Source of the DNA: Candidatus Adlerbacteria bacterium RIFCSPHIGHO2_12_FULL_53_18
GTDB lineage: Bacteria; Patescibacteriota; Minisyncoccia; Phycocordibacterales; SBAW01
NCBI GenBank assembly: GCA_001775475.1
Contig: MEWW01000007.1
Coordinates: forward strand, 6,519-43,676
Direction of reading: 5' to 3'
Length of the DNA: 37,158 nt
Part shown: positions 26,656-37,158 of the stretch, piece after piece
How positions within the stretch are numbered: position 1 is the stretch's first letter
Layout of the letters: the number at the start of each line of letters is the position of its first letter
Program-made: the position numbers and the translations under genes
Notes under the pieces: model-generated
What the model was told of the DNA's origin: nothing
The model's input: only the letters and a program-made list of their open reading frames with translations
Databases searched by the model: none

Positions 26656-26696
26656 CCCCGACGCTTCGGTCGGGGCCCCGACTATCAACGTCGGGG
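26656..26696. repeat. double hairpin CCCCGAC-N6-GTCGGGG/CCCCGAC-N7-GTCGGGG
   Basis: Four identical/complementary 7-nt arms; overlaps gatA stop codon. Confidence 0.8.
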
Positions 26697-28121
26697 TTGT
26701 ACAGCCTCTTTTGCCTCAAGTTTTTTCCCTATGGCAAAAAGGGTCTCCTCGTTACCATGGGCGGCAGTGAACTGTATGCCGACTGGGAGGTCCTTCCCTT
26801 CCCTCGCGACCGTATCCATCGGTACAGAAATTGCCGGGTTGCCGGTTAGGTTGGCGGTTGCGGTAAAGATGTCTAAGAGGTACATGGCCAAGGGGTCGGC
26901 AACTTTTTCTCCAAGTTTAGTTGCGGGCGAGGGTGCCGTGGGCGTGGCAATGGCGTCAACGCTCTCGAGCGCTCGGGCCACCTCTGCGCTAAGCGCAACC
27001 CTCGCAGCCGTAGCCGTGCCGTAGTATGCCTCGTAGTAGCCGGAGGAGAGCACGTAAGTGCCGAGCATAACTCTCCTTCGCACTTCAGCACCAAAGCCTG
27101 CGCCTCGCGTTTTGGCGTAATCCTCCCACTGAGAGCTGCCTTGAAGCGAGAGTCCGTAGCGCACGCCGTCAAAGCGCGCGAGGTTTGCCGAGACTTCCGC
27201 CGGCATAATCACGTAATAAATCGCGAGCGCCAGACCCGCCGAAGGGAGCTTTATATCTACGATCTCATAGCCTTGCGTCTTAAGTGCAGAAAGCGCTGCT
27301 TCAAACTGCTCAAGTACATCTTTATCAATTCCTTTTTGCAGTAAGTCTCGAGGCACACCGATTTTTTTCTTAAGAGGATATTTGGGATAGAAATGCTCGT
27401 CAATCGAGGTGCTGTCCAAGGGGTCTTTGCCGCGGATTGTGTTGAAGATAAGTTCGGTGTCGGCAGTGGTGCGCGTAAGCGGTCCGGCCTGGTCGAGCGA
27501 GGAACCCATGGCAATAAGCCCCGAGCGCGAGACTGCTCCGTAGGTGGGTTTGAGGCCCACAAGCCCACAAAAGCTTGCTGGCTCGCGTATAGAGCCGCCT
27601 GTGTCGGTGCCTAAGGCCCCGAGCGCCATCCCGGCTGCGACGGCGGCCGCAGAGCCGCCGGAGGAGCCGCCTGGCACGCGCGAAGTGTCGTGCGGATTTT
27701 TAGTCGGGCCATAGGCCGAGTTTTCGGTCGAGCTGCCGTGGGCAAACTCGTCCATGTTGGTGCGGCCTAATAAAATTGTACCCGCCTCTTTTAACTTTTT
27801 TATAACGGTTGCGTCATAGCTTGCGACATAGCCCTCTAAGATTTTAGAAGCCGCCGATGCCCGCCGGCCCTCTATCAAGATGTTGTCCTTGAAAGCAAGC
27901 GGGATACCAAGGAGAGGGTGTTTCTCTCCTTTTGCGCGACGCGCGTCTGCTTCTGTAGCTTGTGCCTCTACATCGTCAAACACTTCGAGGTAGACATTGA
28001 GCTCCGGATTTTTGGCCTCGATGGTTGCAAGGCAGGCGCGCGCGAGGTCAGCTGCTGAGATTTCTTTTGCGGCGAGTTTTTTCGACGCTTCAGTTATTGA
28101 AAGTTCTGCAAGGTTACTCAT
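26685..28121 (-). CDS. gatA: Asp/Glu-tRNA amidotransferase subunit A
   Basis: Amidase signature GGSSGGSAAAVAAGMALGALGTDTGGSIREPASFCGLVGLKPTYG. Confidence 0.95.
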   Translation of the reverse strand: MSNLAELSITEASKKLAAKEISAADLARACLATIEAKNPELNVYLEVFDDVEAQATEADARRAKGEKHPLLGIPLAFKDNILIEGRRASAASKILEGYVASYDATVIKKLKEAGTILLGRTNMDEFAHGSSTENSAYGPTKNPHDTSRVPGGSSGGSAAAVAAGMALGALGTDTGGSIREPASFCGLVGLKPTYGAVSRSGLIAMGSSLDQAGPLTRTTADTELIFNTIRGKDPLDSTSIDEHFYPKYPLKKKIGVPRDLLQKGIDKDVLEQFEAALSALKTQGYEIVDIKLPSAGLALAIYYVIMPAEVSANLARFDGVRYGLSLQGSSQWEDYAKTRGAGFGAEVRRRVMLGTYVLSSGYYEAYYGTATAARVALSAEVARALESVDAIATPTAPSPATKLGEKVADPLAMYLLDIFTATANLTGNPAISVPMDTVAREGKDLPVGIQFTAAHGNEETLFAIGKKLEAKEAVQPRR

Positions 28122-28437
28122 CTTTTTGGATTATTTTGCGCACAACATTGTAGTCCTCCTCTCGTTTCGGAAATGCAGCGCGAAGAACTTCTTCTTTCCC
28201 TGCAAGAAGATCCCCCGACCCACGAGGTGTATCCTCCCGCATCACGTTGTAGTTGCTTGTTAAAGGCGACACCTTAGAGAGCCCGGGTGTTAAGGTGTCG
28301 CCTTGAGAGGCCGCTGAGACCTGCCTCACATACTCGAGGATGTTTGAGATGTCTCTTTGCAAGCCCGTAGTCTCTTCGTCAGTGAGCTGCAGTCGTGCGA
28401 GTTCGGCCAAATTCTTAATCTCCTCTTTCGAAATCAT
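28114..28437 (-). CDS. gatC: Asp/Glu-tRNA amidotransferase subunit C
   Basis: ISKEEIKNLAELARLQLTDEETTGLQRDISNILEYVRQV...REDTPR; overlaps gatA. Confidence 0.93.
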   Translation of the reverse strand: MISKEEIKNLAELARLQLTDEETTGLQRDISNILEYVRQVSAASQGDTLTPGLSKVSPLTSNYNVMREDTPRGSGDLLAGKEEVLRAAFPKREEDYNVVRKIIQKDE

Positions 28438-28449
28438 GTTGCTATCTTA

Positions 28450-30483
<2,034 letters not shown>

Positions 30484-30497
30484 TTAGCCCGATACTT

Positions 30498-31031
30498 CTA
30501 GTAATTTATCTCGAGTGCGCGCTCGAGCCTAGACGGGTCAGCATTGTCACAGGTGTTACGGCCGCGGGAGGTTATCGTAGTTGCCGAAGGGTCACCCGGA
30601 TTCACAATGGTTTTCTCTACCGTTACCTTTGCGCAAGGATCAGATAGCGCTGTACCTAGAGATACCCAAAACACAGTGGTGGCACTTGTTGGTGTGCGTG
30701 GAGGCACTGCGGTAGTCCAAGGTATGCCTACAACTGGCGAAATTACTACATTTTGATTATTGCAAGAAAGACTAGAGACTATGGGATTATCCAAAGAGGA
30801 TGTCGCAAATGCACTTTTGTCGTTGTCGGTGTAGTTTAAGTCCCAGTACAGTGCACATTCTGCACCAGTGTCTGCAGCGTAGATTGCATACTGCGACTGA
30901 GTCGCGGTTTGCGATAGTGCAAGCTCGCGCAGAAGGAGGTCATAAATCGCAAGCCCTACCGCAAGCGCCAAAGAGCCTACGAGTACTGCAAAAAAGATTG
31001 TAAATCCGCGTTTATACATACTTACTGCCAA
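30498..31031 (-). CDS. PilX/GspK-like minor prepilin
   Basis: MYKRGFTIFFAVLVGSLALAVGLAIYDLLLRELALSQ: type IV pilin N-terminus lacking Glu+5. Confidence 0.75.
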   Translation of the reverse strand: MAVSMYKRGFTIFFAVLVGSLALAVGLAIYDLLLRELALSQTATQSQYAIYAADTGAECALYWDLNYTDNDKSAFATSSLDNPIVSSLSCNNQNVVISPVVGIPWTTAVPPRTPTSATTVFWVSLGTALSDPCAKVTVEKTIVNPGDPSATTITSRGRNTCDNADPSRLERALEINY

Positions 31032-31660
31032 TTAAATATACTTTCCTGCACGACAACGCACCGGGTGCCTGTGGGACAGCCTACGCCGGTAGCACCGGTT
31101 GTGCCCCAATACACCGCAACCGTCACGACCGCCTCCTGTTCGTTCACCACTTCGACTATTTTTACACTCCGTACGAAGGGCGTCACTATAGATCCAGACA
31201 CGACATAGGTAAACCTGTTTAGCGTTGTGTTGAAGCGGATCGGCTTTGCACCAGACCCGATGGGAGCACCTCCGAGAGTCAAACAATTATTGTTGGTACA
31301 GTACGCGATATTGTATGGGGCATCAATATTATTGCCTGTCGAATCGAAGTAACAGCCGTTGGCGCCGACACAGTCCCCACTGGTTCCATCTGCCGTAGTA
31401 AAACCGTTTGAGGTTCCGTCGAGCCCGGCGAGCCAGTTGTTGTCGCGCAACTTGTTGGTATCGCGTATAAATCGCACATACTCAACCGCATCCTGCGCTA
31501 AAAAGAACGCGGTTACCTGGTCTTTAGCTACAAGCGCGGCAATAAGGCTCTTAGAGGCAATGGTCAACGGCCCCGCTATCGCGGTAGTAAGCAAGAGCAC
31601 CGCAACAAGCGTCTCGATAAGAGTAAACCCCTTTAATTTTTTAGTGATGTTATTGATCAT
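31022..31660 (-). CDS. PilV-like minor prepilin
   Basis: KKLKGFTLIETLVAVLLLTTAIAGPLTIASKS. Confidence 0.85.
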   Translation of the reverse strand: MINNITKKLKGFTLIETLVAVLLLTTAIAGPLTIASKSLIAALVAKDQVTAFFLAQDAVEYVRFIRDTNKLRDNNWLAGLDGTSNGFTTADGTSGDCVGANGCYFDSTGNNIDAPYNIAYCTNNNCLTLGGAPIGSGAKPIRFNTTLNRFTYVVSGSIVTPFVRSVKIVEVVNEQEAVVTVAVYWGTTGATGVGCPTGTRCVVVQESIFNWQ

Positions 31661-32270
31661 AGAGCCGTTGGGTAACGGAAGTTTGGAGTCGAAACTGAGT
31701 TGACTGAACCACTCCCGCCGCTGAAACCTGCGAAGGAATATCTCCGATAAGGGTTATGACCACTTTGGGCTGGGAGGTTGTCGGGTCGCTCTCAAATTCG
31801 GGTACTGAGCCGCGAACATAAAAGGTAAGATTGGTTACGTTGATCTCTGACGCAGTGATGGGGAGAGGATTTGCACCGCTAGCCACCGAGCGCATAATGC
31901 AGCCGCCTATGTGATTTGCACCGCAGTCCAGGGGGTCTGGTTCGTAGAAATACACTACCTGGTCGCCGTTGTCGTTTATGTCGCCCCCTACCGCCTCAAA
32001 TGCAAAGTAGTCATCGCCGCCCGAGCAGTCTTGCGGCTCATACAAGGCAGCCCCTCCCCCGGCAGGACAATGGTAGGTGATGCCGGTGCGGATAGTGCGC
32101 GCCATGCTCTCGAGCCCGAAGTTGAGGTTGTTCATAACGGTTTTGAGAGCCTCTGCTTTGCGCTCGGCGGCGGAGATAGAAAGGAGCGCGCCAAGGGAGA
32201 TAGTCATCACGACGATAAAAATCGTGACGGATACCATAAGCTCAATAAGTGTAAAGCCTTTATTGTTCAT
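31650..32270 (-). CDS. PilW/PilJ-like minor prepilin
   Basis: MNNKGFTLIELMVSVTIFIVVMTISLGALLSI; start set at 32270. Confidence 0.85.
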   Translation of the reverse strand: MNNKGFTLIELMVSVTIFIVVMTISLGALLSISAAERKAEALKTVMNNLNFGLESMARTIRTGITYHCPAGGGAALYEPQDCSGGDDYFAFEAVGGDINDNGDQVVYFYEPDPLDCGANHIGGCIMRSVASGANPLPITASEINVTNLTFYVRGSVPEFESDPTTSQPKVVITLIGDIPSQVSAAGVVQSTQFRLQTSVTQRLYDQ

Positions 32271-32272
32271 AC

Positions 32273-32899
32273 TCAGCTCCCTGTCTCGCCCACGGATATC
32301 TGGCCGCTGGTTGTAACCGTGACGCTTCTTGTTACTCCGCCAGAGCCCTCGATTTGAATGTATGCTCCGGAGTATCCAGAAGGAGGAACAGTACCACACA
32401 CATTGGCATCGGGCCCCTCGGTTGCAATACATGCTTCGGGATTTGGCCGCTCAAAGATAATGGTTATCCAGTCGAAAAAGTTGTCGCTGGTACACTCCGG
32501 TGTGCCTCCTCTGATGGCACAAACGTTACTTATCGTATAACTGCCTTGAAATTTGTAACTGTCAACGAACTCCGTAGAGGGGTCATATTGTCCATTTTCG
32601 TTAGTGTCGGCAAAGAGAAAGTACTCGCTTGCATAGGTGCCAGGGTTGAAGTAGATACCGTACGCCGGGAACTCCCCACCAAACGAGCGGACCGAGAGCC
32701 CGTACGTCTGTGCCTCGCGTATGGAGAGTGCAACGCTGTATGCCAGCGAGCGCAGAAGGGTCGTACTGTCGAACTGCCGCTGTTGAAAGAGAAAGACTCC
32801 GGTAAGAAGCGACATGATGGTGACAACCACCATGAGCTCGGTTAGTGTAAACCCCCTAGATGGCAAAGAGATACGGAAGCGTTGCAAAAAAGTCGACAT
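32273..32899 (-). CDS. FimT/GspH-like minor prepilin
   Basis: SRGFTLTELMVVVTIMSLLTGVFLFQQRQFD; probable start MSTFLQRFRISLP at 32899. Confidence 0.8.
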   Translation of the reverse strand: MSTFLQRFRISLPSRGFTLTELMVVVTIMSLLTGVFLFQQRQFDSTTLLRSLAYSVALSIREAQTYGLSVRSFGGEFPAYGIYFNPGTYASEYFLFADTNENGQYDPSTEFVDSYKFQGSYTISNVCAIRGGTPECTSDNFFDWITIIFERPNPEACIATEGPDANVCGTVPPSGYSGAYIQIEGSGGVTRSVTVTTSGQISVGETGS

Positions 32900-33623
32900 G
32901 AAAAAAGTGTGCGGCAAGAGCCCCAAGTACCAAAAACGGAGCAAAGGGCAGCTCGCTCTTCATTGTATATCGTTTTGAGAGCACGAGTAGGACAATGCCC
33001 ACAGCGGCACCGCTCCAAAATGCAAGCACCAGAGCGGTTGCACCCACGCTCAGCCCAAGTAGCCAGCCTAGGGAGAGCTCGAGTGCGCTGTCACCCCACC
33101 CCATCCAGGTGCCCCGCGAGACGAGCGAGAAGAGAAAAAGCGGTAGCGCAAGAAGAGGGCCGGCCACAAAGCTCCACAAGGTAGGCTCAGTAAAGAAAAA
33201 GAGGTGCAGGAGCGCGAGAGTGGCAAGAAGGCCGGAGGCGCTCCACGGTATAATGCCATGGCGAATGTCGTACACGACGATAAACAGAAGGGTCACAACT
33301 ACGCCAAGCCAGAGTGCATACTCGAGCGGCGCGGGATGCGCGAGATATACTGCAAGCGAGAGCAGCGCGGCCGTAACTTCTACCACTGGATATTGGAGCG
33401 AGAACCTGGCCCCGCAGTAGCGGCACCGCCCCCGCAAAAACAAAAAAGAGAGCACGGGCACGAGGTCCACCGCCGAGAGCGCGTGGCCGCAGTGTATGCA
33501 GTGTGACCGGCCGCCCATGCCGCGGCCGGTGTTAAAGCGGTAGACCAGCGCGTTTATAAAACTGCCAAATATGGCGCCCAGGACAATACTGCCGAACGCA
33601 AGTACTGCAGTGTCTTCAACCAT
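32856..33623 (-). CDS. pilD: type IV prepilin peptidase (A24)
   Basis: GSFINALVYRFN; CIHCGHALSAVDLVPVLSFLFLRGRCRYCGARFSLQYPVVE; GWGDSALELSLGWLLG. Confidence 0.93.
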   Translation of the reverse strand: MVEDTAVLAFGSIVLGAIFGSFINALVYRFNTGRGMGGRSHCIHCGHALSAVDLVPVLSFLFLRGRCRYCGARFSLQYPVVEVTAALLSLAVYLAHPAPLEYALWLGVVVTLLFIVVYDIRHGIIPWSASGLLATLALLHLFFFTEPTLWSFVAGPLLALPLFLFSLVSRGTWMGWGDSALELSLGWLLGLSVGATALVLAFWSGAAVGIVLLVLSKRYTMKSELPFAPFLVLGALAAHFFHVDFFATLPYLFAI

Positions 33624-34165
33624 CAGGGTATAACGTCGTAGCAGTTATTTGTCCCCGCGGAAGTACCCACGCAATCGGTTGCTTCTCCGTGAAATCTGGT
33701 GTTTGTCTCGCACTGTCCATAGTTAAGCGCACTACCGTCGCCATCAAAGTCTATCCAATTATTCTCCTGCTCCATTAGGGAAGGGTTAGTGGTCTCTAGT
33801 ATAGCACCGAGATGATAAAAAACCGGCGTATTAAGGCTACAATTTGTTGACGTCGAAGGAGGAGCGCTGTTTGGTGAATGTATCGCCGTATACTTATACT
33901 CTGCGCCAGAATCTTTCGGTACGGTTGACATGTAGGTTGGGGCAAGACCTACGGGAGAAGTGGAATAAATATTAGTAGGGTATCTATTGTTGTCCGCATA
34001 GTAGAGCGTAAGCGCTACCTGAATATTTTGTATATCGGCAACACGCTTGGCGTCGCGAGCGGCTTCGCGCGCATTATCAAGGCCCACAATGACAATGCCC
34101 GAGAGAATACCTATGATGGAAATAACAACCAGGAGCTCAACTAGGGTAAAACCCTTTTTATACAT
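33623..34165 (-). CDS. type IV prepilin
   Basis: MYKKGFTLVELLVVISIIGILSGIVIVGLDNAREAARDAKR. Confidence 0.9.
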   Translation of the reverse strand: MYKKGFTLVELLVVISIIGILSGIVIVGLDNAREAARDAKRVADIQNIQVALTLYYADNNRYPTNIYSTSPVGLAPTYMSTVPKDSGAEYKYTAIHSPNSAPPSTSTNCSLNTPVFYHLGAILETTNPSLMEQENNWIDFDGDGSALNYGQCETNTRFHGEATDCVGTSAGTNNCYDVIP

Positions 34166-34188
34166 ACCACTAGTATATCTCTAAAATC

Positions 34189-34217
34189 AAAATCCCCAGC
34201 GCAAGGCTGGGGATTTT
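34189..34217 (-). terminator. intrinsic terminator between pilA-like gene and minor pilin operon
   Basis: AAAATCCCCAGC-N5-GCTGGGGATTTT, 12-bp perfect stem. Confidence 0.85.
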
Positions 34218-34241
34218 GAAAACAAACTCAGAGAAGATTGC

Positions 34242-34694
34242 TTATGGACAGACCGTTGCAGCGTTGGCGCTAGCTGTACCGCCCGCGGAATGTCCTGTAC
34301 TGTCAACACACCATGCAGGATTAACTGAGGTATCAACAAGAGTCACCGAAGCAGCCCATGCTGTGTTGCTTGCACCACAAGTTATTGTCTGGTTTGAGTA
34401 GTTAGCGCTGGCTACTAACGGAGCGATTGCAGTAGTTGCAAAAGCACCTGCAGCACAGGTTGCTGCCGTACCACCGTAGTTTCCGTTCTGTGAATAGTAT
34501 ATCTCCATTGCTGTGCGCAGGCTGGAAAGCTGCTCTTTTGTCTTGGCATCACTTGCACCAGAACGTGCAGTGCTGAGCGAGGCGAGCACAATACCGGCCA
34601 AGATGCCGATGATGGCAATCACGACCAGAAGCTCGATCAAGGTAAAGCCCTTCGACGAGCTCGGGGTAAACCGCCTAATAAAACCTTTTATCAT
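34242..34694 (-). CDS. pilA: type IV major pilin candidate
   Basis: SSSKGFTLIELLVVIAIIGILAGIVLASLSTARSGASDAKTKEQLSSLRTAMEIYYSQNGNY. Confidence 0.88.
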   Translation of the reverse strand: MIKGFIRRFTPSSSKGFTLIELLVVIAIIGILAGIVLASLSTARSGASDAKTKEQLSSLRTAMEIYYSQNGNYGGTAATCAAGAFATTAIAPLVASANYSNQTITCGASNTAWAASVTLVDTSVNPAWCVDSTGHSAGGTASANAATVCP

Positions 34695-34820
34695 AATTGA
34701 TATCCGTCTTTCTAATAATTAAATGTTCTTGTTGCGGATGCTTAAAGTATAAGGGGTTTTGGAGGCACAACGAGAAGGGGCTGTGGATAGCCAAGAGTGC
34801 ACTAAATCTGGCCCGCGGTG

Positions 34821-34861
34821 TCCCGATGCCTTGGTCGGGAGGCCGACCGCAAGCGTCGGCC
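34821..34861. repeat. double hairpin TCCCGA-N8-TCGGGA/GGCCGAC-N7-GTCGGCC
   Basis: Two adjacent inverted repeats just downstream of pilC, same layout as 26656-26696. Confidence 0.7.
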
Positions 34862-34865
34862 TTGT

Positions 34866-36080
34866 CTAAATTTGTCCTGCAGTATTGTATATAGGAAGCA
34901 ATACCGCCGCCAAGAGAAAACCGACGCCCAAGGCGAGCGATATGATGAGCGCAGGCTCTATCAAAGAGACCAGCGTGTCCACCGCCGAGTTGACCTCGCG
35001 GTTGTAAAACTTGGCCAGACGCTCGAGGATTGAGCCCAGCTCCCCCGTTTCCTCCCCTATCTGGAGCATCTGCACCATTATGGCAGGCACCTCATGCGGG
35101 TAGCGCGAGAGCGTTTGCGATATAGTGGTACCGGCCTTAACCGCCTCGACCGCCTCGTGGAGGATAGCCTCGTAGACCGCATTGTCTACTACTGAGGCCG
35201 TTATCTCGAGCGCGCGCACGGCGGAGATGCCGGAAGAGAGCATCACATGCATGTTGTCGGCGATGCGCGAGAGAAAGAGTTTTTGGTAAAGCTGGCCTAC
35301 GTAAGGTATAGAGAGCTTTAGGTGGTCGGCTGCCATCTTGCCTGCCGGCGTTTGGACGTAGCGGTACAAAAAGTATCCGCCGATGATAATCGCAATAAGT
35401 AGAAAGACGCCGTAGTCGATAAAGAAGTTGCTTATGCCAAGTACCACTGCCGTTATAAACGGCATCTCCTGCCCCGACTCCTCAAGAATGGCGCCGATTT
35501 TGGGTATAACAACCGTGAGCATCAGCACCATCACGGCAACAAAAGTGAGCATGATGAATGCGGGGTAGATAAGCGCGTTGCGCGCCTTGGACGTGAGCTC
35601 GTAGGAGCGGTCGATGTAGTCGGCGAGGTAGAGGAAGGTCTGGTCGAGCTTGCCGGACTCCTCGCCCGAGCGGACCATGTTGACGTAAAAGTCGGAGAAG
35701 ACTTTGGGGTGCTTGGCCAAGGCCTTGGAGATGGAGCTTCCGCCTTGGAGGTCGTCGCTGATTTCGGTCAGTGTCTGCTGGAGAATGGGCTTGCTTGCTT
35801 GCTCGGCAAGGAGGCGGAAGACGCGCAGGGCGGAGACCTGCGCTTCAAAGAGTGTTGCTATCTGACGCGACAGCAGCACCAAGTCGCGGTTGGATGCCCC
35901 GCCAAAAAACGTGATGCCGCCGAACTTTTGCATAAAACCCTGACTTCCCCCGCCCGTAAACGAGGTAATAGTGAGCCCGCGGCGCTGCAAGGCCTCAATG
36001 GCAGCATCCTGGTTCGGAGCATTAACCACGCCGCTTGTCGCTTTGCCGTTTTGGTCCAGTGCTTCGTACTTAAATTCCAT
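34866..36080 (-). CDS. pilC: type IV pilus inner membrane platform protein
   Basis: MEFKYEALDQNGKATSGVVNAPNQDAAIEALQRRGLTI; two T2SF domains. Confidence 0.95.
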   Translation of the reverse strand: MEFKYEALDQNGKATSGVVNAPNQDAAIEALQRRGLTITSFTGGGSQGFMQKFGGITFFGGASNRDLVLLSRQIATLFEAQVSALRVFRLLAEQASKPILQQTLTEISDDLQGGSSISKALAKHPKVFSDFYVNMVRSGEESGKLDQTFLYLADYIDRSYELTSKARNALIYPAFIMLTFVAVMVLMLTVVIPKIGAILEESGQEMPFITAVVLGISNFFIDYGVFLLIAIIIGGYFLYRYVQTPAGKMAADHLKLSIPYVGQLYQKLFLSRIADNMHVMLSSGISAVRALEITASVVDNAVYEAILHEAVEAVKAGTTISQTLSRYPHEVPAIMVQMLQIGEETGELGSILERLAKFYNREVNSAVDTLVSLIEPALIISLALGVGFLLAAVLLPIYNTAGQI

Positions 36081-36087
36081 AGTCAGT

Positions 36088-37152
36088 TTAGAGCAAGCGC
36101 TCCAAGGTCTTGGGGTTCCACGAGCGGGAGTAGGCGCTTTCTACTGTTATCTCGCCCGAGCGCACGAGCTCAGCCAGAGCACGGTTCATGTCAATCATCC
36201 CTTCTTCCGAGCCGGTCTCGATGACGGTCTGTATCTCGTGGGTGCGTTTCTCCCTGATAAGATTTTGCACGGCAGGAGTGTTTATGAGGAGCTCGTAGGC
36301 CGGAATAAGCCCGCCGGAAATTCTTGGAAGGAGGCGCTGCGAGAAAATCCCCGCAAGCGAGCCCGCAAGCTGAATGCGGATCTGCTCCTGCTGGGCCGCC
36401 GGAAAGGAGTCGATGATGCGGTCAATGGTTTGTGCCGCGTTGTTAGTGTGGAGGGTGGAGAATACGAGGTGTCCGGTTTCGGCGGCGGTAACGGCCGTCG
36501 CCATGGTCTCCGGTGTCCGCATCTCGCCTATCATCAGAACGTCGACGTCCTGCCGAAAGACCGACTGCAGGGCCACCGTAAAGTCGGAAGTGTCCACTCG
36601 CACTTCGCGCTGCTCTATGAGCGACTTCTTATTTTCGAACAAATATTCTATAGGGTCTTCTATTGTAATCATGTGCTCGGCGCGCTCCATGTTTATCTTT
36701 TCTATAAGCGCCGCGAGCGTTGTTGTTTTGCCCTGCCCCACCGGCCCCACTACCAAAAAGAACCCCTGCTCGCGCGCGGCAAAGTGCTCGAGCGCGGGCG
36801 GCAAGTTAAGCTCGGCGATAGAGCGGATGACCCGCGGGATGAGCCGGAGAGCGATCCCTATGTTGCCGCGCTGCCAGTACCCGTTACCGCGAAAGCGCGC
36901 CTTGTTGCCGTACGCGTAGGAAAAATCCACCTCTTGCGTCTCTTCAAAGCGTTTTTTACGGTCTGGCGGTATGAGCTCGCTCAGGAACCCCTTCAGGTCC
37001 TCTTGCGTGAGCATCTGTTCCGAAAGGAGCGGGGTCAACATTCCCGAGACGCGCATGATGGGCTGCACGCCAACCGAGAGGTGCAGGTCGGACGCTCCCT
37101 GGGCAACAAGACTTTCAATGAGCGCGGTTAGTTTGGCTTTGTAATCTGTCAT
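36088..37152 (-). CDS. pilT: type IV pilus retraction ATPase
   Basis: GASDLHLSVGVQPIMRVSG; GPVGQGKTTTLAALI; IGEMRTPETMATAVTAAETGHLVFSTLHTNNAAQTIDRIIDSFP. Confidence 0.93.
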   Translation of the reverse strand: MTDYKAKLTALIESLVAQGASDLHLSVGVQPIMRVSGMLTPLLSEQMLTQEDLKGFLSELIPPDRKKRFEETQEVDFSYAYGNKARFRGNGYWQRGNIGIALRLIPRVIRSIAELNLPPALEHFAAREQGFFLVVGPVGQGKTTTLAALIEKINMERAEHMITIEDPIEYLFENKKSLIEQREVRVDTSDFTVALQSVFRQDVDVLMIGEMRTPETMATAVTAAETGHLVFSTLHTNNAAQTIDRIIDSFPAAQQEQIRIQLAGSLAGIFSQRLLPRISGGLIPAYELLINTPAVQNLIREKRTHEIQTVIETGSEEGMIDMNRALAELVRSGEITVESAYSRSWNPKTLERLL

Positions 37153-37158
37153 AAAAAA

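Noticed and set aside
35971-37131. 386-aa plus ORF opposite pilT/pilC
   Set aside because: Antisense of two well-supported pilus genes; no protein family signature.

Overview
This 37-kb window is an almost entirely minus-strand stretch of a compact bacterial genome. Gene content and style (short genes, tight operons, small His/Cys-rich membrane proteins, type IV pilus cluster) suggest a Patescibacteria/CPR (Parcubacteria-like) organism; that assignment is inference. Main blocks: (1) about 1-8.7 kb, a csoR-led copper/metal operon (CsoR-family regulator, CPH-type P1B ATPase, two small Cys-loop membrane proteins, DUF302, DsbA, His-rich protein, DUF305) running into an ABC exporter, HlyD-like adaptor and MacB-like permease; (2) 9-16 kb, VTT-domain protein, phosphoribosyltransferase, CHASE4-type histidine kinase plus receiver, HI0933-like flavoprotein, ABC-F ATPase and a broken NYN-domain gene; (3) leuA with a complete leucine attenuator (Leu-rich 24-aa leader peptide, antiterminator, terminator); (4) tRNA-Gln, ASCH, CAP, pyrG, ftsEX, and an RF2 gene lacking most of domain 1; (5) a tRNA cluster (Thr, Thr, fMet, Met/Ile2, Asp) around a C39-like peptidase gene followed by a tiny hydrophobic ORF; (6) gatA, gatC, ligA; (7) a type IV pilus cluster (pilX/GspK-like, pilV, pilW, fimT, pilD, two further pilins, pilC, pilT). 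Most notable observations: the leu attenuator on an isolated leuA; a recurrent -10 hexamer about 6 nt before the start codon of several genes (leaderless-mRNA architecture); a pair of related CX9C...H...WQN small membrane proteins in the copper operon; a CsoR-type operator exactly filling the -35/-10 spacer; and a domain-1-less RF2. No CRISPR array or transposon was seen.
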